Notes: generated by a model from the letters alone, not told the origin. DNA of 64,000 nt from Stereocaulon alpinum (GCA_018257865.1 JAEUBA010000011.1:62001-126000); one strand, 5' to 3'; counted from the stretch's first letter, positions 46,718 to 59,158 are shown. Program-made: numbers and translations.

Positions 46718-47736
46718 GGTGCGTACTACCACGTGCACGATATGACCTTCGATTCAGCGAATGTACTTGAATTCATATAGACTTTGAATATCTGGCTGAA
46801 ACGGCCACGCAATTACAATCAATCCACGTCGGACGCTGCGTTGTCTAATGAGTATGAAACAGAGAATGGTGCATGAAAAGGATCCAGACTCAATGATCTC
46901 GTTAAGTATTGCGGATGAATCTGTTAATACTCCCTAGCCCAGGAGGCTTTGACAAGATCTGGCCGTTAGAGATTGTCGGACCATACGTCAATATCGAGGC
47001 CCGAACGCCAACGCCAGCATCCTTCCCTATTGCTTCACAGCGTGCCACCAAAAGTCCCATCTAAGCCTTCATACATTCGATGCCAAAGCTAATAGTGTTA
47101 TGGCTGGCCCAACAGAAGAGTCAATCGGAGCGAAGAATTCAATAGTTGGGTGAGGCGGTGCGGAAGTTGGAAAGGCCTTCAGTGGGGATGAAGTGAGTTT
47201 GCTGAGACGTTTTGTGGAAGTAATGAATGCAAGGAGTGCGGAATGAAGGTAAGCAATGAGGGTTGCCGATACCAATTGCGTGGTGATGATATCGAGTGCG
47301 TACATAGTGACGACTTGGCAGATTTTGAGAGTTCGTGGAAATGCTGCGGATTGTCTCCTCGCAGAAGTATTGATATGATCACTGTATGGCGACCCTTACT
47401 CAGAGATTGCGTAGAATATATATCCTTTGAGTAATTGACGACACTACATATACGATTGGAATTGCTCCTGTACAAGTGTCAGCACAAGTATCTTTCTTCT
47501 ATCCTCCCTCAGTCAAGCCTTACCGTAACAGCAGCCACCGCACAATACCAGCTTCTGCCTTCAGACCTCCAGATGTTCCACAACAAGCTCTGCAAAGGTT
47601 CCCAGAGATGGTGGGGAACGCCGCCCTGATGCTCTTGCAGAGACACGTTGACAACCTTCCAGGCTTCCGCTCCGAAGCCATCGGTAGACCCTCTATACTT
47701 CCAAGGAGTTCCAGCACGTGAACGTAACCCCTCCAC
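46718..47736. other. Gene-poor spacer between MCH1 and RRG7
   Basis: About 1 kb. Frames at 47069-47305 and 47179-47475 (minus) and 47476-47721 (plus) overlap one another and lack family features. Nothing is called. Confidence 0.45.
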
Positions 47737-48540
47737 TCACCCTCTCTCCCCATCCACCCCCTCCCCCGCCTCAGGCACCCAAACAACCCCATCAACCATC
47801 AAGCAAACCTCCCTCTCCACCACCCTCCCCCCAACCTCCGGCAAATACCTAACGCCCGCTCCAACGCTCTCCCCTCCCATCTCCCTCACCCTCTTATTCC
47901 ACAAAATCTGCTTGACCCTGCCTCCCCTCCTTTCCCTAATATTACAAACATTCTCCCCATCCTCCCTTTCTCCCTCCCCCTCAATCGCATCAACCCCCTC
48001 ATCCAAATCCTCAACCATAACCCACACAACCCCCTTCCCACATCTCCTCACCGCATCCCTCACACCAGCCGTAGCCGCCCTCTTCGCACAAAGCACACCC
48101 ACAGTCTCCTTTCCCCTCCACCCCACAGGCGGATCAGAAAGCGCGCCTTCAAGTTCGCGGATCAATTCTGGACCGGGCTTCCGGGAAAGGGCTTTGCATT
48201 GGATGATCACTGGGATAGTCCTGGTTAAAGAAGCGCTGAATGGTGAGGTCGGGATTTGCCAGTGGCCGAGCAAATCTATGCCTCGATCTGAGCGGCCGCC
48301 TGTGCGGACTATGTTCTTGAATCCGAGACGGGGAAGGGTATGGGCGCAAAGGTATTCGTACGATGTACCCACATGGACCGTAGAGGTAGAGGACAAGTTC
48401 GTGGAGCGGGCATGATCACGGAACGAGTGGAGATCGTTATGGATTTGGGACGATGATGTGGGTTGGGGATGGGCGAGGGTTGAGGAGTGTCGGTTGGCTT
48501 TACGGAGGTAGTGACGAATTAGGGAGCGCTGGAGTAACAT
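47737..48540 (-). CDS. RRG7: Rrg7-like protein with restriction-endonuclease fold
   Basis: Single exon, 267 residues, from ATG 48540. The N-terminal 30 residues are basic (LLQRSLIRHYLRKANRHSS), consistent with mitochondrial import. The core VGTSYEYLCAHTLPRLGF, TGGRSDRGIDLLGHW and VIIQCKAL matches the PD-(D/E)XK-like family of yeast Rrg7 (required for respiratory growth, mitochondrial genome maintenance). The D of GIDL and the QCK lysine would be the catalytic pair, so the fold keeps its nuclease residues. Later strands are GVLCAKRAATAGVRDAV and GVVWVMVEDLDE. The last third, with coding sequence rich in G on the minus strand, is less conserved in look. Its biochemical activity is not established. 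Confidence 0.85.
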   Translation of the reverse strand: MLLQRSLIRHYLRKANRHSSTLAHPQPTSSSQIHNDLHSFRDHARSTNLSSTSTVHVGTSYEYLCAHTLPRLGFKNIVRTGGRSDRGIDLLGHWQIPTSPFSASLTRTIPVIIQCKALSRKPGPELIRELEGALSDPPVGWRGKETVGVLCAKRAATAGVRDAVRRCGKGVVWVMVEDLDEGVDAIEGEGEREDGENVCNIRERRGGRVKQILWNKRVREMGGESVGAGVRYLPEVGGRVVEREVCLMVDGVVWVPEAGEGVDGERG

Positions 48541-49012
48541 GCTGATTATATACGTTGAGATGCAGAGGGCGTCTCATGATGCCGCCAGCCCTGAATTAGC
48601 GTGGTTGAGGAGGAAGGACAGTGTCAGAGACTGGGATTTTTGGAATGAGGATTGTGGTGTTTCAATTGTGATAATTCTATTTGCTGATCCGTCGCTTCGA
48701 CCAGATTGGCAAAAGGCGCTAGCCTTTGACCTGCGATCAATTGTACATTGCAGACGCACACAACACATAGTCTACGGAGATGATGACTTGTATGAGTTGG
48801 CTAGAGTATTTTTTGTTATAGCATGTGGCTGAGAGTACTTGAGTACGAGAAGCGTAAAATATTAAACCATCCACAGAACGCCATTGTCCAACCCCCCTGC
48901 CTTTTCCATAGTGCCTTACATTACATAAACTTCCCAACGACCTGCTGATTCCCTGAAACATGAAGAGTAGTGAACAGGAGCCATCTTAGTTGTTGATTCC
49001 TCTGCTCAGACA
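48541..49012. other. Spacer between RRG7 and the 49 kb membrane protein gene
   Basis: About 470 bases. A small plus-strand frame (48539-48832) has no support. Nothing else was seen. Confidence 0.4.
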
Positions 49013-50813
49013 TCAAAAGCCCGAGCCAGCAGGCCGACTAGCTTCCAATGACAACGGCTCGATCTTCTCATCGAAATCGCTGTTTGCCCCATCCCGGCTA
49101 AGACGTGGACTCGTCGAGATGACGCTGCTATCGGACCGGAACTCTGTCTCGGCAGCCGTATATCGAAAGCCATTCACGACCATTGCTCCCTCAAGGCCGT
49201 CGCCAGCATCACTATAAGACGGTGGCTGACTACCTTCGCTCTCGTATCCAGGGAGGGTAGAGACACTTCTCCCACGCGCTGATCCCTCGACTTCGTAAAC
49301 CATGTTGGCCCTACCCTCCTCGGCGATAGTGATATCGCTCACCATTCGGTGCGCGTTTCTGAGCGCTCGAATGTCGTCTCTCATGATCTCTTCTAAGACG
49401 CCTTCTTGTTCGAGAACTCTTGCTCGCTTCTCGTCCCAAGTGATGGCTTCTTCATGTGCGAGACGATATCTCATGCGGAAGTTCCAAATCCCCGTCATGA
49501 CCTCTTGGTATCTATTCCAGAAAAACATCCTGACCTTGTACTGGCGAGCAGCTCGTCGATACAGCTTTTTATTGCGGCGTTCTTCTTGACGAGCTAGACA
49601 TTCGGCGCGTTTGCGAGGGTCTCGGCATTGTAGGAACACCCACGCGAGACATGAGCTGAGGATGAGGACGAGACTGAATATTTTGAGTAATTGAAGGTTA
49701 TGCTCAGATTGAGAAGGAAACAGAGGCGAGGAGGTGTGGGTCGTAGTAGGGTCGAGAGCTTCAATGTGTGAGAGTGATCGTGTTGTAGCGGCGGCATGAA
49801 TTGGGACGGTATTTGTGGAACCCAATTCCTCGGTTGTTGATGTGAGCTCGTCGTGTAAGGCTGGTGGTGGCTCAAGTAGTCTGTCTAAGGGAACCTTGGC
49901 GGGTGTTTCGGGTAAGGTAGGTATACTGGGTAATGCCGGTTCTTCGGGCAAGGTGGGTCTCTGGTGCATGGTCGTCTTGATCTCACTGGCCCTATGGCAG
50001 CACAACTTGCCAACCTTTTCAATTCCTGATTTCAGCTGGCTCTTCCAGGCTTTGAGTTTGGCTTGAAGAATTGCCTGTCCACGATGTAGAGATTCGATTA
50101 TGGCGGTCGAACTATGTGCTTGGCCGTTTACCAGTACATTCGGATCGGAATCTGAGGACGGGGTCCGCCAAAGGGTCGCCAATGACGAGACAATGGCCAT
50201 ATCTGTCGGATTGTATCTCGGTTCGAAGCGTAGGATTGAGGGGGAACCCATTTGCTTGTAGGAAATTGTAAAGCCAGGATGATGCTTGCTATCAACGACA
50301 CGGAGACTGAGGACATGAACAACATCCTCCCCATTCGAGTTGCTTCCATCTTCCGGTATCACATTGTAAAGACAGCTGATGTGCCATTCGGCTTCCTTCC
50401 CTCCATAGATGTCAAGGTAGTCGCGGCCACGCCCAGTCGTACCATCCCACTCGGAGTCGAGCTTTTGGCCATTGAGTAAGGCATAGGTCTCTCCGCATGC
50501 CTTCTCTGTGCCCTCGACCTGGAAAGTGTGTATCTGACGATGATGAGTAGAGATTCGTCGCACGTCAATGAGGTATATGAATTACTGGGAATTCGTCTCC
50601 AGACTCAACGGTAGTGATAGCGAACTTTAAAAAAGCTTCATGAGACCCTATATGTTTGAGTTTAGCCTGAAGTGGAGGTTGTGCGAAGACCGTCTTACGG
50701 TGCTCGACCACGCCATCCAAGCTTGGTCCGCTCAAGGCACCATGCTCTGGGATCACAAAACCAGAAACGCAATTCGAGAGCAACAAAGCTGCCGCCTTGA
50801 TGAAGCAGCGCAT
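49013..50813 (-). CDS. Single-pass membrane protein of unknown function
   Basis: Exons 50813-50586 and 50533-49013 join in phase 0 across a 52-base intron (GTAATT donor), 582 residues. A signal peptide (MRCFIKAAALLLSNCVSGFV) precedes a lumenal domain of about 170 residues with two Cys pairs (ACGETYALLNGQKL, WHISCLYNVI) and a GFTISYKQMGSPSILRFEP strand, likely a beta-rich fold. A Pro/Thr-rich stalk follows, then one membrane helix (LLKIFSLVLILSSCLAWVFL) and a basic, coiled cytosolic region (RNKKLYRRAARQYKVRMFFW). The tail is Ser-rich with PGYESEGSQPPSYSD, a PPxY-like site. The layout fits a type I receptor-like or sorting protein. I recognise no family. Confidence 0.82.
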
Positions 50814-51044
50814 GTTTGGCTGCCTCTACGACTCAAAGTCGCCACTGGTCTTCGAAAGAAGTAACTTATGTCGTGGTTCACATAATGACACGGAGGGGAA
50901 GACGTTGGTGCCTGGAGCTGAGGCTGAGCACACCACGGAGCTTAACGATTCCCCGAACACCGCGCGGCTTGCCGGCGCTAAAGCTTCAACTTCGACCGAG
51001 CTTCTGGCGTGACTTCTATGCGAGTATCAATCAGTGTTTCTGTC

Positions 51045-51522
51045 ATGGTAAGTCGACTTGGGGTATTTGGATCGAGTATGCAGCTGAATATTTATCTGTA
51101 GTTGCCACTTGGTCTCCTCAATGCTGCCCAAGGGCACCCTATGCTTGTCGAGCTAAAGAATGGGGAAACACTCAACGGGCACTTGATCAATTGTGATACG
51201 TGGATGAACCTCACATTGAAAGAGGTAGTCCAAACAAGTCCAGATGGAGACAAGTTCTTCAGGTTGCCGGAGGTTTATGTCCGAGGGAACAATGTTTGCT
51301 GCACTCTGTTCGTACACAATTGCCCGAGTTGACTAGGTGTAGATCAAGTATCTGCGAGTTCCGGACGAGATAATTGACCTGGTCAAAGACCAGCAGCAGA
51401 GCCAGCCATCCAGTCGAGGGAGAGGTGGTGGTGTTCAAAGGGGCGACCATGGTGGGAGAGGTGACAGAGGCAGGGGTGGAGGCAGGGGAGGTGCGCGCGG
51501 AAGAGGCAGGGGGCGGGGCTAA
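51045..51522 (+). CDS. LSM4: U6 snRNA-associated Sm-like protein Lsm4
   Basis: Exons 51045..51047, 51102..51293 and 51343..51522 give 124 residues. LPLGLLNAAQGHPMLVELKN, GETLNGHLINCDTWMNLTL, EVYVRGNN and IKYLRVPDEIIDLV form the complete Sm fold (Sm1 and Sm2 motifs). The tail is the RGG-rich segment usual for Lsm4. Lsm4 joins the Lsm1-7 ring (mRNA decapping) and the Lsm2-8 ring (U6 snRNA stability). The family start ML-PLGLLNAAQ is formed only if the first exon ends right after ATG, so the intron follows the start codon directly. An upstream in-frame ATG at 51018 would add MRVSISVSV, which I consider less likely. Divergent from the membrane protein gene. Confidence 0.95.
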
Positions 51523-52119
51523 GAGCGGAGACTTCGATACAAGCAATAACTATGCATAGCGAACAGGCGTTATTATTCGAATATGCATTGATACCAAAAA
51601 ATCAGAGTTGACATTCAGAATCTACACAGCTACGGTTCGGTTAAGACCGCTAGCGTGGGTCATCACCAAGTCATGGTGAAGCACAACACACAGCAGAACT
51701 GATTAAAAGATACAAAAATCTCAAACGACCACCTTTGCTGGCACTAGGGATAGACATGAAGTCGCCAAAAAAGTGCAAAAATTACCAAAAACCCTTTGTT
51801 CGGCTCCACCTATGCGCTTTGATAATTCAGGATGTGAAAACGACAAAAAGGTTCGAATCCGAACCGAAGCTAGAACCCTACTCCTTGGGCCACGGAATCG
51901 TTGGTTTTGAATGTCTAAGCGCGTAACGCTCGGAAATGATATTATTTAAACCCAGCCAAACCATTCAACCGCAACTTAAGATAACTATCTTATTTGAATA
52001 TATATATCACCCACCCGCAAATGTCGACCACTTTTCTCAACACCCGACATTTTTACTGCTACTGCGGAGCAATCCTGAAGAATACGTACCAGTACCAATG
52101 CTAGTCAGTAGCTAATCTG
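51523..52119. other. Intergenic region before the kinase-ankyrin pseudogene
   Basis: About 600 bases, moderately AT-rich. A GGTTCGAATCC string at 51849-51859 resembles a tRNA B box, but no cloverleaf forms around it. Nothing else was seen. Confidence 0.4.
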
Positions 52120-53876
52120 CCAATAGAACATATTTGTCGTCAACACTGAGCCGTTCTTCTGGGTCAAGATAGGGGATTTCGGTATTACCAAAAGAATCAT
52201 GAGCGATCAAACCTTCTTGAGGACGGGAATTGGTATACGAGAATACCTAGCTCCAGAGGTACTTGACTACATGGACGAGGAGACGTCATACTACACCAAC
52301 GCGTTCGATATCTGGTCATTAGGTTGTATCTGCCATAGATTACTCACGATGGTAGAAAAGTGATGTCGACAAGAGCTATCGAGAAACGGGAGTGAAGAAG
52401 TATCTTAAGCTTCTACTATTACGAAATGTGAAGATGAGACGTCGGTTTCGGAAACTCCATCGGAGCCATAAGAAGGTGGCTATACTAAGCCTCATAGTAC
52501 CGCGTTGCTTCTTGATGACAATAGAAGGGACACCATACTCCAGACCACTCCAATCCTTTCTGAATGCTGGGTTTCTCACTCCAGATTATAGAGTAGAAGT
52601 CAAAGGATATGCAACAGAAGCATTGGAATGGGCTACGAAACATGCTACGACACTTGACTTGTACGCCCTACTGCTATATGATCCGCCACTTGTTGACGTG
52701 CAAGAATCGCTTTGCTGGGCAGTGCGACAGAATAAATTGAGCGCTGTTCAAACTGTCCTTGCGTTACCGGAAGTCAAGGTCGATATCAACGTCGAGGGTT
52801 CGAACGGACTGACGCCGCTCCATTGGTCATGTATATACATGCATGAGGATGTTATACGGTATCTATTAGTTCAAGGAGCGGACGTCAAGGCACGTGCACG
52901 TATAGGAGGCATTACGCCGCTTCATTGCCTACCCTTCGAGGAATTGAAACGAAGAGGGCCCATCGCGACATTGCTTGAGGAATACGGTGCCGACTTCGAA
53001 TTGCAAGATGCAGAGGGACGCATTCCCTTGGACACAGCCCAAGCCGTTGCAGAGCCCGTCATCCCGGAACTCGAGGAAGGCTTAGCCCAGCGCATATTCG
53101 ACCTAGAAGGTAAGTGTGCGAACCTCAGGCTGTTGAGTACTCAGCAAGGGAAAATGTTGAAGTGATTATAGGACCCCCACCCCAAAGGTATCTAATCGAA
53201 ATCTCCTCCAAAATGATCAGTGTGTCCTCGCGCGATTTCGAATGGCAGGGTACGATCCCCACAGTCCCGCAGTCGCACCAAGAGCTTTCGCATGGGCTGT
53301 GAGACAGGGTGCAGAGGATCTTATGGAGTACATGCTAGAGAAGATCACTTTTAAAACAGAGGATTTGAACATGCTCCTTCTTCATGTTGCAGCACTTGGC
53401 AATTCTTATGCTGCGTCGAGGCTTATAGCAAAGGGGGCCAACATCAATTACCATAGAGAGGGAACCGGAGTGTATGAGGATAGACGAACACCTCTTCAAG
53501 TGGCATGTACCTTCGGTAAAATCGACACTGCAGAACTTCTGTTACAACGACGCGCCAACGTGCACGCAAGAGATGCCGTCGGGCAAACGGCACTTCATCA
53601 GGCTGCTGGCGGTCCTGGCCAGAAGCAGTCCCGGGCAGCGCTCATCAAGGCTCTACTGGACCATGGCATCGATCACTCAGCAAAGATTGGGAAGGAAACG
53701 ATGCGCTGCGCATAGCAAGAGATAAAGGCCGCCTTAGGGTTGTCAAGCTGCTACTACTAGCCTCAACTTATATCGTCGAAGAAGCTCCGAAAGATAATGG
53801 CGGAAGGAGTGTCGAGGAGACTCTATCCAGACTGAACAGAATCTTCACAGCCAGAAAGCCGGCAAGAATGCGTTAG
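52120..53876 (+). pseudogene. Decayed protein kinase-ankyrin repeat gene
   Basis: The left part keeps the kinase activation segment and helix F: WVKIGDFGITKR (DFG), REYLAPEVLDY (APE) and FDIWSLGCICHRLLT, at about 52150-52360. The N-lobe and catalytic HRD loop are missing or unrecognisable, and the kinase frame ends in TGA at 52362-52364. The ankyrin part starts in another frame (from about 52392) with QESLCWAVRQNKL, GLTPLHWSCIYM and GITPLHCLPF. It splices over 53110-53248 (GTAAGT donor) into PRAFAWAVRQGAEDLMEYM, TPLQVACTFGKIDTAELLL and GQTALHQAAGG. Near 53690 a one-base shift moves the frame; the other frame continues GNDALRIARDKGRLRVVKLL to a TAG at about 53874. A truncated, frameshifted copy explains all three defects. 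Some ankyrin exons may still be transcribed. Confidence 0.75.
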
Positions 53877-54920
53877 CCCATTCACCTTGGTCAACTTCAC
53901 GAAACACAGGACCGAGTAAAGGGATGCATAAATGCCGTCGACATCTCTGACGTAGTCAGCGTAACGAGAATCAGCCCAAGAGTGCAATGGGCTGCAGGAA
54001 TCGAGGTTATAGACTTATACCAACAATACATTCAGTTGTTATAAGCAGTCTAAACAACTAAACAACCCTAAACCAAAACCTGAAACCGATTCGCAAGGGA
54101 GAAAAGGCCACAAAACATGCACATTAGCCATTAACTGTAGCTTCTAAGAAGTAGAGCTCGATGGTGCGCAAAACTACCATTTCCATGCAAGCCACCTGGC
54201 TCAATTGCCATTGTGGGTGACATCATCTCATAAGAGATTGACTCCGTAGACTTCAAGCCGGTCTTTCAAGCGTACTCGTTGCCAGGGATAGGTGGTGCAA
54301 CATCGCGGGCGGTTGGGAATGAATAGTGGCCGACAATAGTGTGGGGATTCTGACTTCCAACCCCTCATTGCAAGGGAAATGTGTGAGCTTTGTTGTCTTC
54401 AGGTTGGATCAATGTTAGATGATTGCTATATGCTTTTGGGGAAAGCTTCGCGCAAAGGTTTACATTTCTTGCAATACCCGGTCCACTCGTGAGCCATGGG
54501 AGACAGCTGAGTAGCGCATTTGCTGATATGTGATGAACGGAAGAGATGAATTGCAATAGAGTAGCAAATATGATAGCGTAGTGTAAACGCTATGGTTCGC
54601 TGCATATTCTGCACATTGGGAGTTGGGGTGTTACTGCATTAACTGGTACTCCGCTGGTTTAACTGTATGAATACGCATTAAAAGCGAGATTGATATGTGA
54701 GCTATAACGGATACATACTGGTATTGATCTAGAGATATCTCAAGTCTGACCTTGACCGATTGAATCTCTAGAACAACCACATCCATAGCCACGATACCTG
54801 CTCATACAATCACGTAGTTCTGGACAATCACATCTCTCCTCGCGTCGGTCAATGTGTGCCACGCATTGGTAAGGACATTATAGAACAGGGTTAGGAAGTG
54901 GACACGGAAGACTCCCAAAG
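53877..54920. other. Gene-poor spacer
   Basis: About 1 kb without a supported gene. Minus-strand frames at 54365-54614 have no family features. Confidence 0.45.
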
Positions 54921-56005
54921 TTATCGCTCCAGAACAGAACTCATCTCGATCCTTGGCGCATGTTCGAGCTCTGCCCGCGGCATGCCATGCAATTCAGGTG
55001 GCTTTGCCACCCCGTTCATTTCGTGATAGGCTCCCTCTCCAATTTCAGCAATGTTCTGAAGGTTCTGGGGTCGACTCGGTCCGAGGCTGCTGAGACCTTG
55101 CTTTCCACCTTTTGTCCGTCGCATACATGCATTACGAGACAACAGTACTGTGATGATAAGGGCGAATGCGCAGAAGACGCTGCCGATGCTAATTCCAGCT
55201 TTGGCGGCTGTGTTGAGGCCCTCAGAAGGTGATGATGTGGGTGTCTGTGGCGCTGGTACCACTGTTTTCGTTGGTGCAGGGGTTATCGCAGGCGATGCCT
55301 TTGTTGATGATAGTGAGGTTGGAGAAGAGGCGGACGAGGCTACGAACGAGGCTGGTGACGTTGAGGAGGAGGCGGAGGATGATGATGGGGTTTCCCTTGC
55401 AACAACTGTCAAGGAGGACCCGGTCGACGATGACGACGCGATTGGAGTGGGATTAGAGGCGCCAATGAGTGAGCTAGTAGTCGAGAGACCCCATGTATTC
55501 GGCGGAACAGCATTATTGGTGATAGTAAAAATCGGAGAGTTGCCAAAATCATCTCCGGATAAGTTCTCCAGCTGCATATGGCAGAGGCCATTGTTGGAAT
55601 ACTCGCTGTAGGGAAACGATTGAGGGCTCGTTCCGTTTGTTGATGTTTGGGAATGATACACTGCACGCGTCAAAGTCTTAGCCTTCATTTTCCCGTGGTG
55701 GTTTCTTTCTCTTACTCTTCTCGTTCTCACTGGACGGTGCCTGGGACATGGATGTGGGTCTTACCATATGAATCAGATTGGGGAGTGGTACGGTTGGGCG
55801 CACACCAAAGGTTTAAATAAGGGTCCGGGATGCTGGAAACCCAGGTAAAATAGACAATGTCAATGTAGTTGAAGGTCAAACCGGTGTCACCCGAACTCGG
55901 ATAGATCCACTTCACATACCCTCTACACGAGGACACAAGAAGATTCCAAACAAGCAAGATGAGGACAGCGGTGCACTGAAGACCTCCAGATTTGTAGGAA
56001 GACAT
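54921..56005 (-). CDS. Single-pass cell-surface protein, Ser/Thr-rich, unknown
   Basis: Exons 56005-55765 and 55660-54921 join across a 104-base intron (GTAAGA donor), 326 residues. A signal peptide (LQCTAVLILLVWNLLVSSCRG) opens a compact domain of about 110 residues with NYIDIVYFTWVSSIPDPYLNLWC and LCHMQLENLSG, and several N-x-T sites. A long Ser/Thr/Pro stretch follows, likely heavily O-glycosylated. One helix (AAKAGISIGSVFCAFALIITVLL) and a cytosolic tail with a basic start (RNACMRRTKGGKQ) come last. This plan is shared with fungal wall-stress sensors (Wsc/Mid2 type), but I see no WSC cysteine pattern. Start 56026 (MTLSIST) is also possible. Confidence 0.8.
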
Positions 56006-57108
56006 GGTAGAGATAGAGAGCGTCACTGTGTTATGACTGCGCCTATTCTCCGATCCCTAGAAACGAGTGAACGAGCTCCCCTTAGTAGAGGAGGAATCTT
56101 GACGCATTGCGAGCTGAAAATCAAACGTGAAGCAGTTATCGCTGAAAGTCCAAGGCTGAAAGTGGTTACAGCCTTGCTTTCCAAAAAAGGCCAGCTGCAT
56201 GTACAGCCTTCCGAAACGCCCTATGAGATGCACGTCTCATCCTTGACTGGTGAGTGCAAATCCCCTAGGGACAGGCCCCCTCGCTTAATCTCACAGGCCC
56301 CGTTTAAGCCTATTGGGGTGTGAGTGTTGGTGTAGGCTTCAACAACGTTGAAGAACATGGTTGAGACGTTACAGAATATGCTGCTCATATTAGGGTGGCA
56401 GTGTGGTGGGCGAAGTACAGGTGCAAGGTGACCCATCAGCATCAGCGAAGGCGAGGTGCATGCTGGTTACAACACACAATTTGGGCGCCGTTATTTTCCT
56501 TTCCTTCCGATGAGGCGAAAGACTCGGGAGAGAAGTTACGGATTGGAAATATCGACACATACTTTACGGAGACCTGTGTGTAAGGATGGCTAGATCTTTA
56601 AAAGAAAAGATTTACCTAGACTTGCGGATTGCAAAGATGTCGCATTTGTCAGACAAGCTCGCGATTTTGCCTTGTGACAGGTCCGCAGATATTGACTGTT
56701 CATTCCAGATCACTAAGCAACAGTGAAGTCTTCCTAGATTTTTATCCCCACATCTAACAGGTCAAACTTGTTGTTCGACATCTTAAATTGTTGGACCATT
56801 CCAACCGTATAGTCGCGCAATTTGACCAGTGGCTCAGACTTCTAGCGTTTTAGAAAGCACTCAGTAAGCTTCGTGAGGTTGTAGCAGAAAGCCAAAGACC
56901 TCAAGTCGCAAACATTGATTAGTGAAGTTAAGTAGATAAGTGCAGTTTCGGTTGTTCAGGTTTACGAGCTACGGGCTCGACTAGGTATTCTCGGTACGTA
57001 TTCAGTCAATATACTGTTAGTAAGCAGCCATACACCGGCGCGAAGATCTGCCCAACACCCGACAACTGTGCGCGATCGTAGCTTGAGAATCTCCGACATG
57101 TGAGGTCA
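56006..57108. other. Intergenic region between divergent genes
   Basis: About 1.1 kb between the surface protein and the PPR gene. Short frames at 56033-56583 have no family features. Nothing else was seen. Confidence 0.45.
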
Positions 57109-58926
57109 ATGCCATCGGGGAAACTTGTTACTGACGGATTATGGCATTGTCTATGTCCATCTTCGATTACGCTGTCACGGAAAGGTCTTCATATACTTTC
57201 AAGACCGGCGCTAGAAGTCTCAAGGCAATGTATGAATATAAAACAGCGCCAATTCCATGCACAGAACCTCCGAAGGACTGTCCAACGGTCTTCCAGAACC
57301 GCATCCAATTTGAATATCGGGTATCAGCCAACAATTCTTCCCTTCAGCTATGCAGAATTGCGCGATCAAGAGCAGATGAGGAAACTCGACCTAGGTACTG
57401 CATACCAACAATTACGACAAACGGCCCTAAGGGGCAATTACCGCCAAACCCAGGTTCTAGCCAGCATTCTCGTCGAAGAGCGCGGTGAGAAGCCGAGTCT
57501 AAGACTTTATGACGCCTTGCTGCTTGCCAACGCGGACCATTTGGACGGTTCTGCGTCGGAGGCTGTCAGAATCTTGGACGAGATCGCATACGAGGGGATG
57601 ACACCGGATTCGGCTACATATCATGCTGTCTTGAGGGTGGGCAACTAGCAGCAGAGCATTGCTCAACTTCGTGCTTACACTGTCTAGGTCCTCGCCATTC
57701 ATCCCGACTACCTCTTGCGGCACCACATCCTTGAGGAGCTACGCAAACGTTGGTTTCCCCTGACAAAGGATGGTCGGCATGATGTAATTGCCGGCCTGAT
57801 CAGAGATCGACAGCTCGAGATGGCTCTGGATGAGTTAGAGAATATGCGGAAGGAAGGTGTCAAAATTGAGCCCTGGCTATATGACCTTATGGTGTACACC
57901 CTTTGCTCAGTAGAAGAATTTGAATCAGCGCTCGACCTGACGAAACGCCGCTTAACCGACGGCGAATTGAACATCTCCGGATCACTTTGGTATTACCTGC
58001 TTGACACCGCTTCCCGCGCCCTGCACCATCGGGCAACTCTCTTTGCCTACCGTGCGAGGGTTGAATCATTATACCTCAACCCCCCAGCAGGCATGTGCAT
58101 CAACATCCTCAACACTGCTGCCCGCCACGCCGACACCTATCTTGCAACATCTGTTCTCCGAGCCCTTGGCAAACGCTCCGGCAACCCAATCCAACTCCAC
58201 CACTACGAAGCCCTACTCGAAACCTATATAAAAGCTGACGACCTCCGCACAGCACTCACTCTCCTATCAATCATGACCGCAGCCGGCCACCCTCCAACAG
58301 AATCTTCCACTCGCCCCATCTATACCCACCTACGCCAATCAGCCGACCTCCCCGCAAAAGCAGTCTCAATACTCGAAGACCTCCGCGAGCAAGACCGCCA
58401 AGTACCCATCCAAGCCATAAACGTGATCATGCAAGCCAGCATCTCACACCGCGATCTCGACTCTGCATTGCATACATACAAAACCATGCACACCGTATCA
58501 CCGAATCTCAATGCAAACACAGCAACCTTCAACATCCTCTTCCGCGGCTGCGCGCAAGCCGCTCGCAAAGACCTCGCTATGTTCTTAGCTAGCGAAATGG
58601 TGGCTCTGAAAATCGCTCCAGACACACTTACATACGACAGACTCATCCTCGTATGTCTGAACAGCGAAGCCAGCATCGACGACGCATGGCGATACTTTGA
58701 GGAGATGAAAACGCTAAGCTGGTGGCCAAGGGACGGGACATATATGTCGTTAGTTAGGCGAGCGTGCGAGGAAGGTGATTCGAGGGTTTGGAGGCTGGTG
58801 CATGATTCGAGAGATAGAGGGGCGGCGGGGCAGAGGATGAGGGTGTTGATTGTGGAGCATTGGAAGGGTGGGAGTGAGGAGGCTGAGAGGATGCTTGATG
58901 AGAATCGGTCGATATTTGATTCTTAA
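57109..58926 (+). CDS. Mitochondrial pentatricopeptide repeat (PPR) protein
   Basis: Exons 57109..57636 and 57688..58926 give 588 residues. The N-terminus is basic and Arg/Ser-rich (about 70 residues), a likely mitochondrial presequence. Degenerate 35-residue helical pairs follow, for example ALLLANADHLDGSASEAVRILDEIAYEGMTPDSATYHAVL, then units ending MRKEGVKIEPWLYDLMVYTL, MTAAGHPPTESSTRPIYTHL, KTMHTVSPNLNANTATFNILF and SEMVALKIAPDTLTYDRLIL. PPR proteins bind organelle RNA and guide processing, stability or translation. The splice joins the first and second repeat in frame. It may be related to Cya5-type fungal PPR proteins, but the target RNA cannot be told from sequence. Confidence 0.88.
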
Positions 58927-59158
58927 TTACTTGTACATGTTGCCCGATTTACGCAGTTAAGATACCCATTTTCAAAAGTATAGCTCAAGCATTTGTCATT
59001 GATGCGGTGCATGTACGTGTGTGGGGAGATTTCGTTCTAGAAGGTGTCTATGGAGATGTCATGCTATGCAAGAACCCCTTTGTACAATCAGTACTATACA
59101 GCCAGCCTCTGACGCAATGCAAAGCCCACAAAACCACTCAAGATACATAAACCCCTCC

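Noticed and set aside
51780..51880. Possible tRNA: perfect GGTTCGAATCC string
   Set aside because: No T stem, anticodon arm or acceptor stem can be drawn around it; probably chance.
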